The notes beneath the pieces are model-generated. The model was not told the DNA's origin. It worked only from the letters and a program-made list of their open reading frames with translations, and searched no databases. A DNA stretch of 64,000 bases, taken from the NCBI GenBank assembly GCA_020746835.1, contig JAGPNK010000007.1, positions 496,001-560,000 of the forward strand. The letters run 5' to 3'. Shown here piece after piece: positions 21,141 through 31,866 of the stretch (its first letter is position 1; each line of letters begins with the position of its first letter). This DNA comes from Stachybotrys elegans (lineage: Eukaryota > Ascomycota > Sordariomycetes > Hypocreales > Stachybotryaceae). Made by a program: the position numbers and the translations under genes.

Positions 21141-24100
21141 GTCGGTCCTAGGTTTCTGGACGAAACAAGAACGAGACGGGGAGGGCAGTAGCGGGGATCA
21201 CGATATGTGCCGGATCAAGAAAGGGCAGGGAAGAGGGAGCGAGGGTACGGCATCCTGTATGTACGTAGGCCCAGGTGCAGGTGCAGGTGTAGGTGTAAGT
21301 ACGCCTATACGTAGAGCAAGGAAGCGAATGAGGTGAGAGAGTGTGTGTGAATGGATGTGAGTGAGCAAGTGAGTACATACAACGAAGTGAGAACATGGGA
21401 GAGTAGGTGTCCGAGGAAGAAGAGGGGGGGTGTAGGATTAGAGAATTGTGTGGTGAGCTAGACCAAGAGGGAGCCCAGAGAAGGTTGCTCGGAGTGAAGG
21501 GAACCTGCCAACCCTGCCACCAGGGTTAGTTCGACTCCTCGGTAACCTGGAGTGAGTGCTGCAGCGGGTAGCCCGCCCATGCTGGATGCTCTCCGACGAC
21601 GGCAATATTGCAGATTCCCCATTGCATCCACTGATGGATACCGACCAGTATGTAACGAGAGCTGAGCCTTCGGAGTTGCCCAGGAGCAGGTCCTACAGTC
21701 TGCCATTCCATTACGACTAGCCGCAGGTAAGCTCTACACTAATAATAACGAAATGCCCGGCCGCCTCCCAGCAACAAACGCGGACAGACCAGCAGCCACA
21801 CAGCCGACCTGATTTCTTGGTGTGGGGTCGCACCTGCCCCGAAAACCGTCATACACCTAAAGTACAAGGCAAATAAATGACTACGACAGTCGGGAAATCA
21901 GGAAGAAGGCATCATAGGTAGGGTAGCCTTAATAATACGGACAGAAACACAACCCTCGCTACATTCCCCTCCCCATCACCCTTCATCACTCTCATTCCCA
22001 CCCTCCATCTCTCCCACTCCCGCCCACACCCATCACACACACGGCGGCATGATGCGACCTCTGCCCCTCCATCGCATCCAGACCGGTCCACTCATGGCCT
22101 CCCGGTGCTCGTCGACGAACCGGGGCCGGCGCATGGCAGAGTATCGCTGGCGGCATCGGAGTTTCTTTCGAGATACAGTACCGAGTACCCCACGGCAGAT
22201 GCTGATGCCACCACCTATCTATGTATGTACGCATGTACCTGGGACGAATGCGACGGATCCATCCAGGCTAACTGAGCAAATACCCCGAATCAGGATGCCT
22301 GCCCTACCGCTGCCACTTCATCCCTTCGCCCTTCGGCTTCCGCGATGGGAACCAAGCCGCCTTAGAGGCATCTCACCTGCTGCAGCTCGGTGCGGTGCGT
22401 GCGCTACTGGTCTTTCTTCCCCAATCCCCCATCTGACATCTCTCACATCTTGTAAGGAATCCCAACACCTTAATCACTAAATTAGCATCATGGAGCCGTT
22501 CAAGATCTATCCTCATTCTATTCTAGTCGATGGAGCGTTCAGTCGCGTGTGACGGCCAGATCGGATCCTCTCCCACCCCTCCTCTCCTCTCCTCCACATA
22601 TTCGTCTCCCTACATGGTCTCCCTTTGACAACGACAACAGCCCTGTTACCATTTGGGGGGACCAAGTCGGCGCGATTGCAGCTTGCAGTGCAATCAAACA
22701 ACTCACGGACCCTGATCCAGCACAGCACCATGCCCCAGCAGTCTACTGACCTTTTTTTTTTTTTTTTTTTGGTGGGATGGAACCGTGCGGTCCTGCCTGA
22801 CCATGAATGATCAAGCACTCATCTCGGCCTGGGACAGAGAGCGCCAAGTCAATTACTGGCTGGTGCCTGCGCAAGTCTCATGATAGAGGCGTCGGCACCC
22901 CATTTCGTCTGATTTTAGCCCATATAGCACTCTTCTTATTGCCTCGATCCGCCCGCGACGACTAAGAGCCGTCCATCCAACCTCTCACAGCATGGTTGCA
23001 TTCTCAGGGACACACCATCTTCTGCTGAAGAGGTTGTGCAGCACTAGCTCCATCCGTTCATCTATTCACATCCATTGTTGGTTGGCAAGTCGTTGGTTCC
23101 TCGCCCTCCCCACCCTTTCCCTGCACCTCATCCACATTTTCTCGACACCCCCTCCAGCCTGATCTCCCTCGCAAAGTCGCCCTGCGTATTGCCAGCGTCT
23201 TCTCCCACGAACGACTTGAACTCTGCCACAGCTATACGCTTCGAGATCCACTGCTACAGTCATGTGTTGGCATGTACGTGGGCTACCGAGAAGCAGGCAC
23301 TTGTTTCTTCAAGCTGGACGGACATCAATACGGGAAAGATCGGCGCCCAGCCCAAATGCTACCTTACTACAACACTGCACCCTTTTTATATCCGTCTGCA
23401 TGTAGCTTTTCTGCAGCTGGTACGGGTGGGCCACACCAACTTCTCTTGATTACGTCGTTGCCTACAAGCCATTGAGAGACATGATGTAAGAGCCCCAGGC
23501 TGTTGAAGAACGCCATATTTATATGTCGAGTCGCCTTGCCTCTCAGCATTTCCTGCCCCGGCCCAGACACTAGTCAATCTGTATCCCTACACCGAGAGGT
23601 ACCTACACCATGGAACGCTTTGCCTCGGTCAACAGATGGCGTTCGGACATTTGTAACAAGCTGCGACAGAGAATCGCTCTCGCTACCCAGCCGAGAGCGC
23701 ATAGCCGAACAGCCATTTTAGAGCGTGCTGATACTGACCGGGCTTTAAGATGTCTCCTGGGGGTTACTAGCTGAAGTCTGCAGTAGCCACCAGCCGCTCG
23801 GCGTATTACTCTTGATGATGGAGCCGTCGGCCCAGCCTGTATAAGGCGCCGTATCCTTCACCATGTCCGACATCTATAGGTCCGACGTCGAAGATTCCGC
23901 AACAAGACACTCTGGCTGCCGAGTTCTCCCTCTTCAGGGTCAAGAAGCAGCTTGGAGAGCACAAGCTGCACCGAAGCATGTGCTAATGTCTCCCGGGAGC
24001 ACGGCGAGGGTTGCCACGTTCCAAATCACCTAAGCTTGGACTACAGATTGACGGGAAGGGCACGGCCGGGCATCCAGGGGAGACAGGTTAGTGGAACAGA

Positions 24101-27041
24101 GATTATCCCTCATCCTCGCCGGAGGGTTACTCTGTTCTTGCAGCGCCGCTTACCAAGTCGCGGAAACATTTTTTCTGCCTTGACGAGTTCTTTTTCTTCG
24201 CCAACGATTCAAAATATCTCCGTGGCCAGTCATGCTCCGATATTGGTACACATGTCACAATAGAGGAGGGCAAACGGGATCCCTATCTGCTCCTTACGGC
24301 CCAGGCATTCAAGACTCGGCATTTGTGATGAGACACTATTGAGCAGGCAAGTCTGACTACCGGTTCCTAGGAATTAACTCGGGGAAAAAAAACGCCTTCC
24401 TCCCCTTGGCGGTCCCAGAGACCTGAAGTCAGTCACTGGTCCACTGCCAGCCTGCCCATAGAATGTCTCGAATTGTTGCCAGCGATAAGGTGCTGGACAA
24501 TTCCCGGCCCAATTCAGGCGACAGAGTGGGCGAGCTTGGGCTGCACATGTGATGTGATGACGAGAGCCACGCGTACATATCAGGGTTTAGGTAGAGAGCC
24601 ACAGCCATGCATCCTCGTGGTCTGTCAGTGCAGCAGCATGTACAGCCCAGAGTGTCGGGACACGCGATCCGCTGTCAGGCATAAAAAGCGCCAAGGCCTT
24701 CGTTCAGGACAGAAGCACAACTACCTTGGAATCTCAAAAAAAGCTCTACAGCTGGGTTTGGCAACTTCCATAGGTGAGACACAAGACCCTGATATCTATA
24801 TTGTTTCTCGTCCTCCTTTCAGGCTTACCTGTGTCTTGAGATGCGCTTCGGTGACAGCACACATGTATGTACATGACGTCCCAAGACATGGCATGTATTC
24901 ACAAAAGGCTCAGTTTCCAGGACCGCTTGCTGCCCACTTCGCTCATTCTGCCCAGCAGCGGTTCTCATAATAGAAACTCAAAATGCAAGCCATCAGCCAG
25001 CGATGACAAGAAAGCTCAGAGGCTGGCAAGCATCGTTCATGATACTGGCCGATGTGAAACATTCTCGACGAGAGCTAGAACATGTACATGACAGGGGGTG
25101 CGGCTGGAGAACCGGCTACCATCCATGAAGATGGTGCCGTTCCCTTGCCCATGCATGGATGTACCGCGCAGGTACCGAAAAGTACAGTATCAGTCCAGCA
25201 CCAAAAGGGCGATGATGGGGGAAGACATGACAGCCGCCGTACAGCACCGCACCAATGGCACGCGGGTCTGGGGTTGCACAACACCGGTCACGCCAAGGAT
25301 GTCTTTACTAATGGATGGTAAGTGATGTCTGTCGGCCAACATGACTGCCAGGGCGATCACCTCTCACAAAAAGCAGAGCAACCATGTATCCGGTGCGGTT
25401 CCGGAGGTAGACGCTGCACGAGATAGGTTGCTCCCAGGTCTTATTATTGGCCTAACATGCCGGATATGTTCCGATTTCCGAACAGCTGGACAAGCCCAAG
25501 GCCTGGGGGGTGTCTGGCAAAGAATAAGGAGCGTGAGATTTTCACCGCCCTGCACGTGGCGTCAGGGGATGCAAGAGGGTCTGGCTTGACAGGAAATACA
25601 CCGTTAGACAGTGACGGGATATGGGAAGCTCAGGTTTGCTTCGCCCGACTGCACCTCACTGGCTTGCGGTGCTGGAGTCAGCAACATCGCCCTCCGCGGC
25701 TGGCACTCGTCCCGGAGTCGACGACGGGCCTAGGGATGCGGATAATGCACCTACAGCCCAGCGTTGCATCGTGGGAAGAAGGGATGCATGCATCCCTCCC
25801 CCTCGCCCCTCCACCCTGCACCCTTGGACACCGACGTGCTGGGGTCCAGGATTGTTCGCCAGCTATAGCCTTTCTCTGCCTTTTATCTTTTCCATCTCGT
25901 CCTCTCATTGTCCCTGCTAGCCGGCCTGCTGACCGTCTCGTGCAGTTTTGGCCTGCAAGCTTCTGCACCTCAACTGGAGAATACTGCGCCCCTCGCTGGC
26001 AATTCATCCGCTTTGACCCCCCACTCGATATCTGTGTGTGTGTGTTTTTTTTTCTATCCTCATGATCTAATATTTCAGCGGTGACTGGTGCCCGTCGATC
26101 ATATGCGGCAGGTACATTTCGACGGCAGAGATGGGACTCGACTGGTCTTATGGCCTGATGTCTCTCATGGCTCCTTTACTCGGTCCAAATGCATTGCCTG
26201 CAGGAACTTGACTCGTTCAGTGTTCCATTCTCGGTCTCAGGCGCTGGCCCCATTCGCAGGTCCCTCTCTCGCCCACTTATCGTTATCAGCATCTTTCATG
26301 TCGGAATCGTTCCTTGATGGGACCACCTGCTGCAGGTAGAGGGGGTGTGTCTACAGCCCGCTTTACTTCTGTTTGGAGTAAGTCCATTTGGCTCATTTCA
26401 TGAAGCGTACCCTCAATCGTTATCCAGAAGGTCGCCACGCTTGGTAAGGATTGGGATTCAGCCCTTGTCCTTTCGCCTTCAATCTGTCCGCCACAGCTGG
26501 CGAAGTACTGAATGGGAGATGTGACGGAATGGGAAATACCGAGGGGGCCTGGCCGAAGGACGTCAGCCAGAAGCCTTCAGGCCTCGTGGAGCCAAGTCCG
26601 TTTAGGAAATTCTCCGTCCTTTGTTTTAAAGGCACGATGTTTGCCTCCAGGGAATTGGTCCGTTTGCCGGCAGCTAGCACAAGCTGGACGATGACCATTT
26701 CCAGCATTCACATTGATAACTCCGTTGATGAGTAAGAACCATATGATGCTGCATCTACGCCAATGCTTGTCGGAAGGCTCGATTGTAAAGAGTAGAGCGT
26801 GCTGGGTTCGGCCGAGCAAGAGTTTGGGGTAAGGATGTACATGATAGATACAGGGTAGACAGGTCCAAAGCAGGCAAACAAACTTGACAGCCGAACTACG
26901 CAAGCTTTCACGTCACCCCATGATGGCCTAGTACCAACATGCCATTATTTATACATATGGAGGGTGTTCACGAAGCCCACGGTTCTGGGCCAGCCTAGAG
27001 ATTTCCCCGCTATTCTACCAACTACTACACCGCTTCTCGAC
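21141..27041. other. 5.9-kb stretch without recognisable genes
   Basis: I find no protein with family resemblance, no repeated transposon-like termini and no tRNA. Open frames above 100 codons (for example 24473-24970 and 25457-26065) have biased composition, lack splice-consistent extensions and lack any known motif. Base composition is not unusually AT-rich, so heavy RIP is not evident. It contains T, TG and CATC-type simple tracts. It may hold a long non-coding RNA, or be the regulatory region of the rightward ABM-like gene. Confidence 0.45.
22752..22770. repeat. Poly-T homopolymer
   Basis: Nineteen T in a row within the gene-free stretch; length may be unreliable in sequencing. Confidence 0.8.
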
Positions 27042-27674
27042 ATGCCTTGCACGGAATTCGCCCTGTTACAACTCAAGAGTGGCTACGATGAATTAGAATT
27101 CCTCGAGGTCCTCGTGCAGGGCCTGGAGGTGCAGGACCGGTGGGTGCGCCTGAACCAGCCGCAGGCGTTCTGCTCTACGGTGACGCCCAACGTGAGCACC
27201 ATGTACATCCAAAGGAGCGACCCGGCCTACGTCCTCCTCACGGCACCCTGGGACTCGCCCGAGGCGCACCACGAGTGGATCCAGAGCAGTGACAACCAGC
27301 TCGTCTTTGGCAAGATGTCCGGCTTTCTGGCGCCCGGCCCGGAGGCCACGCTGCTCTTCCACATGAATGCCGTCGGCGAGACGCAGTACGTGTGCGAGGA
27401 GTTTGCAGGGGAGAAACGGGTCAATATCTGCCGCATGAGCGTTGACCCGGCGAGAAAGAAGGAGGTCGAGGACCGGTACCGTGGCATCGAGGCTGAGATC
27501 CTCCGCAAGTATGGCTCGAAACCAAGGATATGGGGCGGTTGGAGGATTGAGACGGCCGATGGCGAGGAATTCGTTGTTTTCTGGAGTGACAAGGTTGGCG
27601 AGGCAGAGCTGCAGGAGTTGTTTTCCCAATGTGAAATAAAGGAGCGCCGCACTGTCGAGCTCATCGTGCCTTGA
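27042..27674 (+). CDS. Fungal protein with probable ABM-like dimeric alpha/beta barrel
   Basis: Intronless. I start at MPCTEFALLQL (27042) because small fungal proteins of this kind begin with a Thr-Glu-Phe/Ile-Ala-Leu strand; an in-frame Met at 26964 would add 26 residues. The 210-residue product has an N-terminal strand-helix pattern, a central TAPWDSPEAHHEWIQS segment typical of antibiotic-biosynthesis-monooxygenase-like barrels, and a second, weaker copy towards the C-terminus (FVVFWSDKVGEAELQEL). No catalytic residues can be assigned. It lies at the edge of the long gene-free stretch, so its upstream region may be large. Confidence 0.72.
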   Translation: MPCTEFALLQLKSGYDELEFLEVLVQGLEVQDRWVRLNQPQAFCSTVTPNVSTMYIQRSDPAYVLLTAPWDSPEAHHEWIQSSDNQLVFGKMSGFLAPGPEATLLFHMNAVGETQYVCEEFAGEKRVNICRMSVDPARKKEVEDRYRGIEAEILRKYGSKPRIWGGWRIETADGEEFVVFWSDKVGEAELQELFSQCEIKERRTVELIVP

Positions 27675-27986
27675 AGGAGCTGCATATAATACACCGGGTA
27701 TTCACTGAGCCCATCACCAGTCAAGCCGTGAGCATTAGCCGAGGTTTGGAAGCTTTCGCATTGGGTCCCGAAGCTATCATCAGTACAGGAAGGGAAGGGC
27801 TCATTCATGATGCAGAGGGGACGACGGATCAAGTAGTCTCAAACAGTTCTTTTGTTGAACTCTATCCGAGCACGCGTTCTGTGCACATGAAATGCAAGGT
27901 ATCCCGAGACGCCCATTCGTGCATGTAGACCTTCCCACACCCAAGCTTTTTCCTTAACTCGTGAAACCCGTCCTCATGTCGCCAAT
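27675..27986. other. Convergent 3' intergenic region
   Basis: 312 bp between the ABM-like gene and RPL38. No gene seen. Confidence 0.5.
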
Positions 27987-28439
27987 CTAGTTCTTCTTGG
28001 GAACCTCGGAGATCTGCAGGTCTGTGGGTTGTTGGTGTCAGCGACGGCTTGGCTCTTGGAAGAAAAGGGAGCGCTTGGTCAAGGCATACTGGGCGGCAGG
28101 CTCTGCTTCAGCTTCTCGGCCTTGTCGGTGTCCTTGAGAACGAGGGTGTAGAGGTGCTTCTGGCAGCGGACCTTGAACTTGACGTTGTTGGTCTTCTTGT
28201 TCTTCTTGATCCGCGCGGCTACAATATTCGGTCAGAATTCGTTCGATCCATCCAAGCTGGTTTCAGGGTAGAAAGAAGGGTTGTCGTCGGGCAAAGAAAC
28301 GTACAGGAAGCGTCCTTCCTACGGCAGATCTCGATGAACTGAAGAATTCGAATGTTAGCAATGGCCCGAGTGACTCTGGGGGAGTGTAATTTTTTTGGTC
28401 ATGTTTTACCTTCTTAATGTCGGCAATCTCCTGAGGCAT
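27987..28439 (-). CDS. RPL38: 60S ribosomal protein eL38
   Basis: Four exons, 28439-28410, 28338-28305, 28218-28090 and 28021-27987, give 75 residues. Exons are so short that no single open frame shows the protein. The assembled product reads [61 protein letters not shown] and [10 protein letters not shown], which is eL38 along its full length. It is a component of the large cytosolic ribosomal subunit. High intron density in a small ribosomal protein gene is normal in these fungi. Confidence 0.96.
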
Positions 28440-28845
28440 GGTGGGCGGTTGTGATGTCGAGAAGCGGCTCGGATGGTAAGAGACAGGTTCCTGGAAAAGA
28501 CGAGAATAGTTCGGTATTTGCGACGTACGGGCGAGCTGAATTTCGACAATTATTTTTGTGCGCCCAGTGGTTTCGCGGGGCGTGGCGCACGGACCAAGTG
28601 GCTTTCTCCAGCCACGAGATGTGGGGGTTGTGGCGGCCGCGTCAGCCTCAATGACCAGACTGATTGTGGCGCTGGCAGAGAAGAGATTCAGACACCTTTC
28701 ACCAATCGCTGTGTATGGATATTGGGCCTAGGCAGCCATTGACGGCCTTTCTCATCCTTTAAAAACATAACTTTCAACATTATTTCTTACAATACTACCA
28801 CCTTTTGTCTCTCAACTCGAACCTAAAGTTGAAGAGTTCGTCAAG
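28440..28845. promoter_or_regulatory. Bidirectional promoter, RPL38 / HeH protein gene
   Basis: 406 bp between divergent ATGs. The stretch near 28755-28815 is A/T- and pyrimidine-rich on the rightward side. The leftward side serves a highly expressed ribosomal protein gene. Confidence 0.5.
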
Positions 28846-29283
28846 ATGCCTACCCCGCTGGATAACACCATGAAGTCCAAGGTAAGAACTACACCTACCC
28901 TGAACAGAGAAGACAAAAGGTTTACTGACAGGTCATGTTAGAATCTGGTCCTCGGTGAGCTCGACTTGGCGCAAACGTCACATCCTTTCTGAGTCCTGGC
29001 TAATATGGCGCAGCTTTTGGTGGCGTTGTCGCGGCGGCAGCAGCTTGGTCCATCTGGGGCGGCGACATGTTTCCTCGAGAGGCGGACCCGACAGGCGACC
29101 CCAACGGCTGGACAATCGAGGAGATGCGGCGTTGGCTGAATGCCGTAAGCGGAAGGCCCTGATCCCGCGGTGATTTGGGATACTGACATGTTGTTCTAGA
29201 GGTATCTCTTCCCGCAGGACTCGGCGACAAGGGAGCAGCTGCTTGAGCGGATACAGGCCAACATGAGACACCCGAGGAGGTGA
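28846..29283 (+). CDS. Small single-pass membrane protein with HeH/Ish1-like motif
   Basis: Four exons, 28846-28881, 28942-28954, 29014-29144 and 29200-29283, give 87 residues; exon 2 is only 13 nt. After a 16-residue polar start comes one hydrophobic segment, AFGGVVAAAAWSIWGG. It is followed by a loop (PTGDPNGW) and a helix-extended-loop-helix: TIEEMRRWLNARYLFPQDS and REQLLERIQANMR. This HeH form of the SAP/LEM fold occurs in Ish1 and Msc1, nuclear envelope or ER proteins. The membrane (mitochondrial, ER or nuclear) is not determined. The frame is supported by four matching phases and a CTAAT branch point before exon 3. Confidence 0.8.
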
Positions 29284-30022
29284 AATGACTTTATGGCTGC
29301 TCTACAGACCCCCATTCCACCCGTCGGCGCTGTCATTGGGGGGCGTGGTGTGTCACAATACCATATTCTCCCGTCACCTATCTGTGTTGAGCCGTGAAAC
29401 AAATTGCTTCATCTTCATCCCAGTTCCCTCCCTTTTTCCTTGTTTTGATTTTCGGCTTCCCACTTGTACTATTATTCCCCTGGTCTAGCTGGACAGTACT
29501 TAAATTCGAGCTTCGTTTCGCTAAGAAAGCACAGTGTTAGTCCATGCTGGGCCAATGGAACTTGGCGGGGCCGCACGTGCCACTCAGCAAAATGGATGGA
29601 ATGAGCGTCCCTTTGGAGGCGACGACAGTGAGGTGACAGTGGACACTCGCAGTGGAAGCAGCAGCTCAGGGCCGCAGCGCCCGTGCATCCGTTCCGCTTC
29701 CGCCTAGGTTCCATAGCAGGTAGCCTTGCGTCGCCCAGCCCAACCCAGCCGCCTCGGTGCCATTTCCATCCATTCCGTCCACCTCATTGTCGTCCATGCC
29801 TCTGCCCTCCTGCGTGGTTTGCGTTTGCGCAACCCTCGGCGCATCTCCTGCAGCAAGCCAACCTCGCGAGCCCCTCCCATCATGATCCCATTTACATCTG
29901 CCGCTTTCATTTAATTCGCCGACCGCTGTCTCTGTCGCTTCTCCTGGCTTTAGCTTCAGCCACCTCATGGTAGGCTCGCCGTCGCCTGGACGACGTCATA
30001 CCTGGCAACCAAAGCCCTCAAC
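29284..30022. other. Intergenic region, promoter of following gene
   Basis: 739 bp between tandem genes. Pyrimidine-rich on the plus strand from 29740 to 29950, as in many fungal leaders. No gene seen. Confidence 0.5.
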
Positions 30023-31297
30023 ATGGCATTCCTCGAGGATCCCCGTCTGCGCCAGCGATGGAATCAGATTACACAGAATACAGAGGCCGTCACCGAAAAC
30101 GCCGCCGCCGGCATATGGTCCTTCCAGCACAACTACATCAACCCGTGCCTGGGCGGCGTCGCCAGCTCAGTTGAGCAGTGCACGAGCGTTTGCCTAGGCG
30201 ACCCCGAAGAACGTCTGCGGCGACGCAGGGAGCGCGATCGCATGCGAGCAGAATACACCTTCGACTTTTACGATGACTGGTACGAGGACGAGCAGAACGG
30301 GGGATTGCTCGGTAGCTGGGGAGGCGAGGACTGGGACAGAATTCTCGCGGGCACTGGTAGCTCGAGGAGACATGGCGCCGAGACGGAGCAGCCTCGCCGG
30401 AAGCGAGGTATGAGTTACGGAACACGGGGTGGTAGACGGAAGACCAACGAGCAGGACCCGACCATTATACCAAGCACCCAGCCCATCGGTTTCTTGAGTA
30501 AGCTGCCATGGAAGATGGGCGGTACTCTCCGATACAAGCCCAGCGCTGCGGATCTGCAGGATCATCCCGGCAGACACGGCCAAGGGGAATCTGAGCCTCT
30601 CCTCGGCCCCGGCAACAATACATCAATCTTTGCGCAAGATTTACCCGTCACGCGGAAGCGAAGTAACACGTCAGGCTCAGGTGAAACGTCTGATTCGTTC
30701 CGGTCCAGAGGCGATCTATTCCCAAGCGATGGCGAGGGAGAAGAGGACGCAGTGCCTCTTGATGATGAAATTACGTACGACATGGTCAGGAAGGATGATC
30801 GAAGCAGTGGCAAAACGAGAAGAAGTAGCAAGGGCAAGCGCCCGGCGGATGGTTTCGCAAGTTCCCGAACAGTATCAAGGACAACCCTGGGCTCATTTCC
30901 CTCGCGAGACTCGCTTCGCGTGGACCGAGCTCCGTTATCACAACCCGCCACCCCAAGTATCAACAAAGTCCCATCTCTGGATGATCTGGCCATGGAAGAA
31001 GCGTCATTGCGCTTGGAGGAAGACCGAGAGATTGCTCGGCGGAGAGAGGCGGCTGCTCAACTTGCAGTAGAACGCGGCTTGAACCCGGAAAGTCCGGCGA
31101 TGCAGCCAAAACCCGAACTTGAAGATGAGCAGCCGGGCGAGCTGCAAGAAAGCCATTCAGAAGAACCGTCGGACGATGACGTCCCCAGCGATGGTAATGG
31201 CGATGATAGCATGCGACCTGAAGCAAAGGAAACCACTGCTGCTGGGCTCTCAAGTGACGCGGGTTTCGTCCCTGCCCGCCTACCGAACTTTGGATGA
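30023..31297 (+). CDS. Uncharacterised fungal protein, largely disordered
   Basis: Intronless, 424 residues; I do not recognise the family. The first 120 residues look ordered and conserved in style (MAFLEDPRLRQRWNQITQ, NYINPCLGGVASSVEQC, then a charged Arg-rich helix and TFDFYDDWYEDE), with two Cys close together. A GFLSKLPWKMGGTLRYKPS segment follows at about residue 153. The remainder is Ser, Arg, Asp and Glu-rich and disordered, with a predicted coiled coil near DDLAMEEASLRLEEDREIA (about residue 310). Codon use is that of the neighbours, so it is likely a true gene. Confidence 0.82.
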   Translation: MAFLEDPRLRQRWNQITQNTEAVTENAAAGIWSFQHNYINPCLGGVASSVEQCTSVCLGDPEERLRRRRERDRMRAEYTFDFYDDWYEDEQNGGLLGSWGGEDWDRILAGTGSSRRHGAETEQPRRKRGMSYGTRGGRRKTNEQDPTIIPSTQPIGFLSKLPWKMGGTLRYKPSAADLQDHPGRHGQGESEPLLGPGNNTSIFAQDLPVTRKRSNTSGSGETSDSFRSRGDLFPSDGEGEEDAVPLDDEITYDMVRKDDRSSGKTRRSSKGKRPADGFASSRTVSRTTLGSFPSRDSLRVDRAPLSQPATPSINKVPSLDDLAMEEASLRLEEDREIARRREAAAQLAVERGLNPESPAMQPKPELEDEQPGELQESHSEEPSDDDVPSDGNGDDSMRPEAKETTAAGLSSDAGFVPARLPNFG

Positions 31298-31866
31298 AGC
31301 ACATCCCTTAGCAGACTAGTAGTCATGCTATTGTGCAAACTCGAGACCAGGATCATTGATTGGTCCTGAAGGCAACACAGGCTCACGTCTTTCCATCAGC
31401 TTCTGCAAAAACAGCTGTACGGTGTAAGATAGCTGGTCAGCATCCGCCAACAGCGGACAGTGCGACGTGCCTAGTACCAGCTTCGTGTCGGTACGACTCC
31501 TGGATGAGTAGGCATTCATTCACTGAAGCGTCGAGGACAGTGGCGCGGCAGAAGGCCGGGGCAGCATCAACCCCATGTAATGTCAATGTAGCTTATTAAT
31601 GGCATCGAATCGCATGACAATGTGCGGTCAATTTAGAAGATATATACCATTGACGAGGAACGGCTGCGCCGTCCCCCCAGTTTCGAGAATATATTTCCCT
31701 GTCGGGGCCACCAGGCAGCATTCAATGCGCCGTTGGGAATCAGAAACACCTGTCTACCAGCCAAGTCCATCAAAACTCCAATTTATAACCGAAAGGAATG
31801 CTATCGTTACTTTATTCCTTTTCTTCTTCCTTTCTTCTCTTTTTTTTTCTCTTTCAACCAATGATT
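31298..31866. other. Convergent 3' intergenic region
   Basis: 569 bp with a T-rich run at 31815-31855, on the 3' side of both flanking genes. No gene seen. Confidence 0.5.

Noticed and set aside
21515..21550. GTTCGACTCC string like a tRNA T-loop
   Set aside because: Stem bases around it do not pair and no tRNA body is present.
24473..24970. 165-codon open frame in the gene-free stretch
   Set aside because: No family resemblance and irregular codon use; overlapping frames on the same strand are equally open.
25457..26065. 202-codon open frame in the gene-free stretch
   Set aside because: Composition is Pro/Ser/Arg with simple tracts; the frame ends in a poly-T and TG repeat; no domain or splice-consistent extension.
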